From contig JADDMT010000023.1 in assembly GCA_021401465.1 (NCBI GenBank), positions 1-64,000 on the forward strand: 64,000 nucleotides of DNA, given 5' to 3'. This DNA comes from Teratosphaeria epicoccoides. Lineage: Eukaryota; Ascomycota; Dothideomycetes; Mycosphaerellales; Teratosphaeriaceae. The stretch's first letter is position 1. Each line of letters begins with the position of its first letter. Made by a program: the position numbers and the translations under genes. Below the pieces are notes generated by a model. The model had not been told where the DNA came from and did not search any database. It saw only the letters and a program-made list of their open reading frames with translations. This document shows, piece by piece, positions 57,025 through 64,000 of the stretch.

Positions 57025-58255
57025 TTACTCATCGTGATTAGCCTTCCTGTGCCTCAAGCTCCCGATTCTCCTCTTGATGCTTCCGACACCCTTCTTGATG
57101 GCCGACTGCCCAACATCAACGCCACCAGCATACTCCGCATTCCTATTATCCGCGTTCGCGAACTCGATATCCACGTACTTGCGGTCATCGCCAGCAATGT
57201 CCACAGGATCGCGCCTGTCCAGCGTCCCATTGCGCTGGGCCTTATGATATGCCTTGTCGATGCCATTTCTGTCGGCCATCTCAATGCCATTGTCATCAAT
57301 CTTGTGTGCCCGAAGGGCACGGTCGAGCTCGAAAGTGTCGCCCTGGCCCTTCAGGTCTTCAGGGTCGTAATCCTTGCCTGCCCATCGCTTGTAGCCCGGG
57401 TCGATGGATGTGCCCTCGCGCATCATGTCGGTGCCCTCCTCGTAGTTGTAGGTACGCCCGAACCTATCCGGCATACCCGGTGGGACATCCGCGACGCCCT
57501 CGAGCGGCCGATGCCTTTCAACTGCATTCTTAATGTTCTCAGCTGGAGTGGCTTTCAACGCCTCCTCGTTGGATGTCTTCAGAGCGGCGACGGGTGAGCT
57601 CTCGAAGCTGCTGTTGCGGGCTAGGGCGGCGGCGTCGTATGGGCCTTCGTGGTGGTATCTGCAGCAACGCGTTAGTCGAAATATGATTTGGATAATAGTC
57701 GACTGAGACTCACGCTCTCCCGCCAAGAGCAGGGTCGAGACGGTCAATCACATCTGGACCCGGCAGATGCCTCTTAGTCAAATGCGGGCTGCGGTTCGCC
57801 TTCCTCGAGTCCTTGCGAATGATGTTCAACGGGCTGACAGTCGGGTCACCAGGATATCTCTCCTTCAGACTCGAGCCTCTTCTTCGTCCGGTACCGCTCC
57901 CACTCGGGCCTGCCACCTCCTCATAAGCCGGTGGAGGGTGCGATCGGGTGCCGCTACCAGAGCGTCTTCCTTTCGGGTAGTCTGCGAAAGCGCCGCTGCG
58001 ATGGGATCCGACGGCCCGCTCGGAAGCACCGGCGCCGGTCTTGGTTGGCGGCGAGTGTCGTGCTGCCTCTGCAGAATCGCGGAAAGGGTTGTTAGACCCA
58101 AGCGAGGTGTCGCGCGAATGTCTGGCAGCGGAGGACGACGGTGGGTTTGGTGGCTTGGAGCCCATGGTGTTGCCGAAGTGAGTGTTGAGGCCTGTCTCTG
58201 CCGAGGGCTCCGGGGCATTCATCGGATCAATCAAGTAGGCCTGCGCCTGGGACAT
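57025..58255 (-). CDS. Pal1-family cell morphology protein
   Basis: Pal1 proteins associate with endocytic sites and the growing cell cortex and help keep cylindrical shape. Exons are 58255-57714 and 57658-57025, with a 55-bp intron, giving 391 residues. The first exon is a low-complexity Ser/Pro/Arg region with an NPF motif (SNNPFRDS, an EH-domain ligand) and PPPAYEEV. Splicing restores GGRAYHHEGPYDAAALARN, the Pal1 signature. The C-terminus has TYNYEEGTDMMREG, DPGYKRWAGKDYDPEDLKGQ and a basic end. A short upstream ATG segment (58331-58308) followed by a good donor and acceptor suggests an intron in the leader. It is out of frame with the main start, so 58255 is used. Confidence 0.87.
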
Positions 58256-58832
58256 CGCTGTCAGCTGGATACTGAAACAATCACATGTCAGAAAAGCTTG
58301 AGCTTACCTCTTTGGAGCTGGCAGCCGCCATCGTGTCTGAGGTGTGTCACAATATAATGCGGGAAACCTTCTGAACGGTGCGAAATTGAAACAGCGTGGA
58401 TACCCTTCAAGAGAAGGGAAAAGTAGACGCCTAATAATGCCGTGCTTACTTACTACATGTATGCAGGCCGTCACAAGGATCACGTCTGACGCGGCTGCCA
58501 CGTTCAAGTCTTTCCAAGCTTCCGCCCAAAACCCACACCACGTCATTGCCCAAAGCGCCAGATGTCATCAAGATGAGGGTCTAGGTATGGTACCTGAACC
58601 TGCTGATGAAAATAGCATAATCCGTTCTTATGCTCGGCAGGTGCATAAAGCATGGGAGACACTACTTTACTGAATGAGACAGACTCGAGTAGCTGATAGT
58701 TGTGCCCAGCAAATGGATGTTTAGCATGATTGAACACCACGCCGCGATCTTCACCCAACCTTGCCAGCAAAATACACCGTTTCTGCTCTACATGAGCCTC
58801 ATCCATAGCGTACACACTTGAATTGAGTCCAC

Positions 58833-59708
58833 ATGGGCCTCATCACTTACCCGGATTCTTCCTCAGAAGACGAGTCTGAGCCAGCTGAGCCACACTCGAT
58901 CAAGAAGCGCAAGTTGACCACGAATCCTGCTGCAAAAGACGAGGCTGCACTACCCGCACTGCCAAGCTCTTTCCACGACCTGTACTCGTCGACTGTACGC
59001 ACCAGCACACGCGATGATCCATCATTGCATGGAGGACGTAAGCGCGTAACGCCCCACGTCGAGGGCAACTGGCCTACTCATGTATACCTCGAGTGGCACC
59101 CCAAACCTGATGAGCTGCAAGTCTTGGATGCCATTGTTGCGAAACAGCGGGATGGCGACAGCGGTGCTGAAGGCGTCACAAGTCTTTTGCATAGCGAGCT
59201 TGGTGTTGCTCTGCCCCTGCACATCTCTCTGTCAAGGCCGTTGGTATTGCGATCTCAGCAGAAAGCCGCTTTTCTCGATCAACTCACGCCAAGCATCGTC
59301 AGATCCGGTGTCAAGGCTTTCGCGACAAAGCCGGCAAATGTGACATGGCATCCGAACGAGATGAGCACTAGATGGTTCCTGGTGCTCGGCCTAGAGCCGA
59401 CGGCGGACAATGAGCTGTCCAAATTGCTGACCGCATGCAACAATGTTGCATCGGACTTCCAGCAGCCATTGCTCTATGCGGAAGCCGGCAGCAAAGAAGT
59501 GGCGGAGGGCAAGTTCCATATCAGTATCGGCTGGTCGCTGAATGCGAGAGAGCATGTACGTGGAGCTGATGTTGGGAATCAGCCAGGACTTCCTGATGCT
59601 GTCGTCGGTCTGGAGATACCATTCTCGGAGGTCAAGGTGAGGATTGGTCAGGATGTCAGTACAATTCTGATGGCTGCTGCGAGGAAGAAGGCTTTGTTCT
59701 CGGTCTGA
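58833..59708 (+). CDS. USB1: U6 snRNA phosphodiesterase Usb1
   Basis: Nuclear 2H-phosphoesterase that trims and seals the 3' end of U6 snRNA. 291 residues, no intron. The N-terminus MGLITYPDSSSEDE and IKKRKL is typical of the family. The two catalytic HxS motifs are LHISLSR (His 130, Ser 132) and KFHISIGW (His 229, Ser 231), about 100 residues apart as expected. GNWPTHVYLEWHP precedes the first half-domain and RWFLVLGLEP the second. All active-site residues are present, so the enzyme should be functional. It is the third spliceosome-linked gene in this window. Confidence 0.92.
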   Translation: MGLITYPDSSSEDESEPAEPHSIKKRKLTTNPAAKDEAALPALPSSFHDLYSSTVRTSTRDDPSLHGGRKRVTPHVEGNWPTHVYLEWHPKPDELQVLDAIVAKQRDGDSGAEGVTSLLHSELGVALPLHISLSRPLVLRSQQKAAFLDQLTPSIVRSGVKAFATKPANVTWHPNEMSTRWFLVLGLEPTADNELSKLLTACNNVASDFQQPLLYAEAGSKEVAEGKFHISIGWSLNAREHVRGADVGNQPGLPDAVVGLEIPFSEVKVRIGQDVSTILMAAARKKALFSV

Positions 59709-60914
59709 GAGGATGCTTTTGTAGTGACTGGCTTTTCGCGCTAGCTTCCACTGCGGCGTGATTGATGATACGATGAATGACCTGGCACTAGAGCGGCGGT
59801 CAAGTAAAACATTCAGGCCCACTGGCCATGAAAGGTATTACTCCGAGCAGCGGATTGGCGCAAGACTAGCGCGTACACAACACCAAGTAACAATTGATGC
59901 AGCGGGAGAGTATGTGCGCTTGATGGAGAGACATCCTGCTTTGGGTGTGGATAAAACTGATATGCTGTTGGCACCGGTGTAATCCAGAGCTTTGAGACCA
60001 AGAGGCTACGCCCATCCCACATTTCTGGCCCTTTTTGGCCCCCCATATCGCACATAAATCAAAGAGCAGGACTCACTGATTGTGATATCCTAGTCACATG
60101 TTATATGCTCACACGGATACCCATCTGTCACTACGGCACCCCGTCAAACGGCCGCTTGTCTGACTGCTGACAAACTCAGGAAGCCGCACTGCTCATCACC
60201 CGCTCTTGCCCATACAAGGTGATGAGGAAGCCACGACCAGTATGAGGCAAACGCCCAAGCAGAAACGAACATGAGCACGGCAAAAGCAAGATCGAAGAGT
60301 TTAGTCCATTTGATGCGGGACATTCCGAGGAATCGAACGAACTAAGAATACAAAAGAGGAAGGATATGGTCCTAGTGTAAGGCGGGCCATACTCAGAATG
60401 AAATTTGACTAAGCTACTTCCTCGAGCGTCAGAGTGGAGCAAATAGATTATATACTGCTGCAAGTTCCAAGTTGCAGCGCTAATGCAAAGCTCACGGCTG
60501 TTACTGCAATCTTGTGACGTGCGAGCATACATACTGGCGTCAGACAACCTGACTGCTTCCGGGCATGGTCGTCACAAGCATGTGCTCGTCAGGTCTGTGA
60601 AGTGCACGTGGATCAGATGCAAGGATGGTACCATGTGGTCCACCGTCGCTGTCGGAAGCGAGTGCTTGTAGCGTGTGGTCCTTTCACATGCACGGAGTCG
60701 ACGCAGGAGCTATTTGTCCTTGACTTGATGAGTTTGACAATTCGACTTGATCGGTCACATTTACGTCGATATCGACAATGCTGCAGTCTCCGACGCCGTT
60801 GTATCCCACTCAGTCAAGGTCCCATTCAGTCAACGGCCGGCCACTCACTTGAGCTCACGAAGCAGCCTGCGCTGGCCTTTGAAGGGTCTGCCGGTCCTTC
60901 CCGAGAGCAAGAAG
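59709..60914. other. Intergenic region, no gene seen
   Basis: Short frames on both strands only. A minus-strand frame of 123 codons (60176-60547) has no domain and no gene-like context. Confidence 0.5.
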
Positions 60915-61529
60915 ATGGCGAGATCATCTGCAAAGCCAAACCAGTCAGCGCTGCTTCGCCTGGCTCCAGAGCTGCGCAACGAGATCTATGCCCTCGCCTT
61001 CACCTCTGCAGACGGGAAGCCACTGCTTGCCACGTCCGAGCCAGAGCTACTCCGAACATGTCGACAGGTCCGCAAAGAGGCTTCCAGCCTGTTCTACTCC
61101 TCGGCCATAATCCAGATCACGATTACGGACGACGATACACGCAAGATTACTACATGGCTCAAGAAGAAACCTTCAACTTTGCTTGCCAGGATTCCCAAAC
61201 TCGTGATCGATATCAAAGACAGCGGTGCCATCATGGCCGAACTCGAGTCGCGCCGGATGACTGGCATGGACTCCGTGGTCACGGACGACAAGTTGGGCAG
61301 ATGGATACGGCTTGGTAAGACCATCCGTAGGGGGGGATTCGGCACCGAGAAAGTAGAGATTGAGCACACTGAGGTTGCGAGAATGTACTGCGTGGCTCGG
61401 AAGAGCTATATGCAGGACGGTGAGTGGGAAAGCTGGCTGGCGCGGCAGCTTGCCGCGCAAACCATGCGAATTCTGTGGTTGAAGGGCGAGTCGCTGCTGG
61501 ATGCGATGAGGAGCGCCGGCGAGGGATGA
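60915..61529 (+). CDS. Fungal F-box-like (LPPELRNxIY-type) protein
   Basis: 204 residues from the ATG at 60915 (MARSSAKPNQSALLRLAPEL). The frame is open to 60747 but the upstream part has no family character. The motif LLRLAPELRNEIYALAF, followed by ELLRTCRQVRKEASSLFYSS, is the common N-terminal signature of a large family of fungal proteins related to F-box proteins. The rest is alpha/beta with KPSTLLARIPKLVIDIKDSG. The role is unknown. Members are numerous in filamentous fungi and often species-specific. Confidence 0.75.
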   Translation: MARSSAKPNQSALLRLAPELRNEIYALAFTSADGKPLLATSEPELLRTCRQVRKEASSLFYSSAIIQITITDDDTRKITTWLKKKPSTLLARIPKLVIDIKDSGAIMAELESRRMTGMDSVVTDDKLGRWIRLGKTIRRGGFGTEKVEIEHTEVARMYCVARKSYMQDGEWESWLARQLAAQTMRILWLKGESLLDAMRSAGEG

Positions 61530-61884
61530 CAGCGTTAGCCTGTGGAGGTGCGGGACCGGCATGAGAGCACGACGCATGTGCTAGTAGGTCAGGCGGCGCG
61601 GTGAGAGACAAAGCAGATGTTCTAAGGCCTCGAGAATGTCGGACGTGCTCAGCTCGGGGCAAAGGTCGAATCACTCGGGAGTTTGAGACCCAGACGAGGC
61701 ACCAAAGTCAGGAGACGAAGTCAATAGCTGTCGAGAGCAAGTGTGCTGTGCTCCACGACTGTTCCACAAATAAGCCAACAAGTGCCGCCACCGCCATCGC
61801 CTTAGATTGCCGCAAATCCATATGCTCCGAAATCTGGTGGCTCTTCCCAGATCTGGGACATGTTGGGATTGTGGAGCTTTCCAA

Positions 61885-62574
61885 TCACGCGAAAATGAAC
61901 TCCTTAATCATCGGACTCGCAGCAAATTCTGTATTCAAGAGCACACAATTCAAAAAGTGACCAAGGCCCACTCTCCTCTGCTCCAAGAACTTCGGTCGAA
62001 ACCTACTGACCAGACTCTTCCGCGGCATCTCAGGCAGCATGCCCTCGGCATGCGGGAAACTCCTGACCAGATCTGCCCTCAGCTTATCAACTTCAGAATA
62101 TCGCTTGTGAAGATGTATAGCGCCGCCTTGCAACGTACGGACGTTGATATGCCAGATCACATAGGCAGCCATGTTGGAATAGTGAGGTGAGCCTGAGCCT
62201 TCGACTATCGTGTGGGAGTCCACGGTCACGCCAGCGGCCCAGCATCCTTTCCCGGCATCGCAGTCTTCGCCTGAATGGTCTTCCAGGTTGATGGCAGATG
62301 GTCGCGCCTCCGTGATAGAATGGTAGCTTGCTGTCGATATTGAGCGGGCATGTCTCGTAGTCCAGAATAGGGGGGCATTTGGGAGTGTGACGTCTGATGC
62401 TGGCTCGAACTCTTCACCTGCATCATCAGTGCTGGGTGATGTGGGCAGAGAATTATCTTGGACATTAATCCTCCTTACACGGGCCGTCTTTGCTGGCGAC
62501 GCATCGCGACGACCCTGCGGTAGTGACCCCGGTAGAGCGCCTTGCGCAGTAGCGTGGCGAATTGGCACTTCCAT
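61885..62574 (-). CDS. PX-domain protein, YPT35-like
   Basis: 229 residues. After a disordered N-terminal half (PSTDDAGEEFEPASD, SISTASYHSITEARP) comes a PX domain (about residues 110-229). It has WAAGVTVDSHTIVEGSG, MAAYVIWHINVRTLQGG, the phosphoinositide-binding block HLHKRYSEVDKLRADL, the Pro-loop MLPEMPRKSLVSRFRPKFLE and RRVGLGHFLNCVLLNTEF. PX domains bind PI3P on endosomes and vacuoles. The size and end-of-protein placement match yeast Ypt35, an adaptor for lipid-transfer protein recruitment. The N-terminal start could lie in an unseen upstream exon. Confidence 0.82.
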   Translation of the reverse strand: MEVPIRHATAQGALPGSLPQGRRDASPAKTARVRRINVQDNSLPTSPSTDDAGEEFEPASDVTLPNAPLFWTTRHARSISTASYHSITEARPSAINLEDHSGEDCDAGKGCWAAGVTVDSHTIVEGSGSPHYSNMAAYVIWHINVRTLQGGAIHLHKRYSEVDKLRADLVRSFPHAEGMLPEMPRKSLVSRFRPKFLEQRRVGLGHFLNCVLLNTEFAASPMIKEFIFA

Positions 62575-63287
62575 CCATGGAGCAAAGACTGCTGCGCTAT
62601 TTTGCCCTTCGTTCTCGGCCCATGTATCTGGCCCCTGCAGAGATCAGAGCGCTCGAGCCATAGCAATCAATATCGCGGCCGTAATCATGAATGTAGCAAG
62701 TGGCGTTAATTGACAATCGTCGCATGGAGTGATGTGCTAGGCTTCCGGGGACGCGGCCGCTATACCCTGTACGCTCATGACTGCTCGTCAACGTTCACAT
62801 CTCTTTAACTGAAAAGCATCTCGGCGTTGCCCGTCGCCACTGCCCTGTCTGGTCCGCTCTGTCTTACCAGAGCTGCGAGCGGTCTCATTCAAGACGTTGG
62901 CAAGCGGCGACTGTTGCGTAACTCCATCCCCTCGCAGCCCCTTCACTCACAAGCTGTGGCTTACAGGTGCGGGTCCGGTGAGAGAATGCTTCCTTGCTCA
63001 GACGTGCTGGGCCACGGGGCGTCCATAAGCATTAGCTAGTAATCTGAAATCGCTAGAGCTACCGCTTGTCAGCCAGAGGATGGCAAGCAATAGGTAAGTA
63101 ATATTCATGACAAGCTTGCTCGAGCTATGTCTGTCATCCGTATCGAGTCCCTCAGTGAGCCTTTATGTACCGCAAGTATCCTCTTGCTCGCCCTTCAGAA
63201 ATCCCACTGCGACAAGTCTCCCATTGCAAAGTCTTCCCTTCATACCTTCACCTCAGCGACAAAGCTCGACCTCCACACGAGTACAAG
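62575..63287. other. Intergenic region between divergent genes
   Basis: No supported gene. It contains the promoters of the PX gene and the secreted protein gene. Confidence 0.5.
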
Positions 63288-64000
63288 ATGACGTTCTCGA
63301 CAAGAGCAGCTGCCATAGCAGCGATCCTCCTCAGCACAGCCAACGCCGCCCACTACATCGACCCGAACAGCGTCAACCTTACGACAAAAGAATCCTGGTG
63401 CAGCATCCAAGAGACCCAATGCCCATAGTACTCGCACCCACTGCCTCTCCTGCCCCAAACACCTCCCAGCTAACATCACCCTAGCCTCTGCTCCCAATAC
63501 CACTCCGGCTTCGACTCCCAAATCAAAACCTGCGACCCCACCACCCTAAACTACACCTGCATCTGCACCAACGGCATCACCCCCAACGCCAGCGAATTCT
63601 CTCTCACCCTCGACTACTTCATCTGCCAAGCCTGGGGCGCGCAATGCAAGGACGGCTGCAACGGCCAAAATGCTTGCATCTCGAAATGCGACGACGAGAT
63701 GCAGTGTGGAGCTCAGAGTCCGCGCAATGCTAATGATGCCCTGATGGCGACTACGTCGTCCAGCTCAGCCGTCACAACGGCGGCAGTGTCCGCGAACACG
63801 ATTCTGTACTCTGGGCTTGCTGACGGGGTGAAGGACACGGCGGCAACTGGTGCTGTGGCGACGGCGACGGCGACGCTTTATTCCGGGCTCGCTGGTGAGG
63901 CAAAGGCTACCGCGACGACTGGTGCTGCGGCGGGTTTGCATTCCACGGTCACAGCTCTGACGTTCGGCGTTGCGGGTGTGGCTGGTGCTTTATCCGCTGG
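63288..64000 (+). CDS. Secreted cysteine-rich DUF7707-type protein, 3' end outside window
   Basis: Exons are 63288-63427 and 63485 to beyond 64000, joined by a 57-bp intron with a GCTAAC branch site. Signal peptide MTFSTRAAAIAAILLSTANA. The mature domain reads SWCSIQETQCPYLCSQY, IKTCDPTTLNYTCICTNGIT, FSLTLDYFICQAWGAQCKDG, ACISKCDDEMQCGAQSPRN. Its regularly spaced cysteines match the fungal DUF7707 domain of cell-surface proteins. A Thr/Ala-rich tail with imperfect repeats (TILYSGLADGVKDTAATGA, TLYSGLAGEAKATATTGA) follows. Such proteins usually end in a GPI signal. The last bases (GVAGVAGALSAG) look like its start, so only a few codons are probably missing. Confidence 0.8.

Noticed and set aside
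56980..57597. 205-codon plus-strand frame
   Set aside because: Exact shadow of the second exon of the Pal1 gene on the other strand.
60176..60547. 123-codon minus-strand frame
   Set aside because: No domain or signal. Typical chance frame in intergenic DNA.

Overview
The window is a piece of a filamentous ascomycete genome (Pezizomycotina, most likely Dothideomycetes). The evidence is short introns of 49-65 bp with GT...CTRAC...AG signals, C-to-T repeat decay of the RIP type (CAG and TGG codons turned into TAG), and fungal-only families such as Pal1, DUF1776, DUF3844, HET, GH54 and DUF7707.

Bases 1 to about 18,380 are a nested retrotransposon block with no intact gene. The oldest layer is a minus-strand Ty3/gypsy element (called E3 here), surviving as three fragments (2007-3438, 11613-12078 and 17718 to about 18380). 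A chromodomain Ty3/gypsy element, E1 (3439-11607, minus strand, 360-bp LTRs, target duplication ATTCC), and a second gypsy element, E2 (12079-17712, plus strand, 442-bp LTRs, target duplication GTACA), landed inside it. E1 keeps one gag-pol frame of 1,655 codons broken by in-frame stops only. It also carries an extra antisense gene relic with its own TATA box. Bases 1-2006 are older mixed pieces of the E2 family.

From about 18.4 kb the composition changes abruptly to ordinary gene space. In order: RFC2, a GH54 arabinofuranosidase, a decayed minus-strand gene (22.98-25.45 kb), an MFS transporter, a ChaC-type gamma-glutamylcyclotransferase, a mitochondrial membrane protein, a DUF3844 protein, a small secreted cysteine-rich protein, a HET-domain gene that stops early, a DUF1776 protein, a BTB gene with an in-frame stop, and a conserved hypothetical gene. 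Then come the U2 snRNA gene, PRP16, PWP1, a secreted carboxylesterase, a transcription-factor-like gene lacking its zinc cluster, an alkaline ceramidase, Pal1, USB1, an F-box-like fungal protein, a YPT35-like PX protein, and a DUF7707 secreted protein cut by the window end.

The most striking feature is the U2 snRNA gene (about 45,313 to 45,001, minus strand). It is interrupted by a canonical 58-nt spliceosomal intron (45206-45149) exactly inside the branch-point-recognition region. Removing the intron restores the invariant GUGUAGUAUCUGUUC. A second, GC-AG intron of 54 nt (45290-45237) probably sits upstream, leaving a 30-nt internal exon with stem I and the branch-pairing bases. The spliceosome would therefore have to splice one of its own RNAs. 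Genes for two other spliceosome factors lie nearby: PRP16 (remodels U2/U6/U5 complexes), directly upstream on the same strand, and USB1 (U6 3' end processing), 13 kb away.
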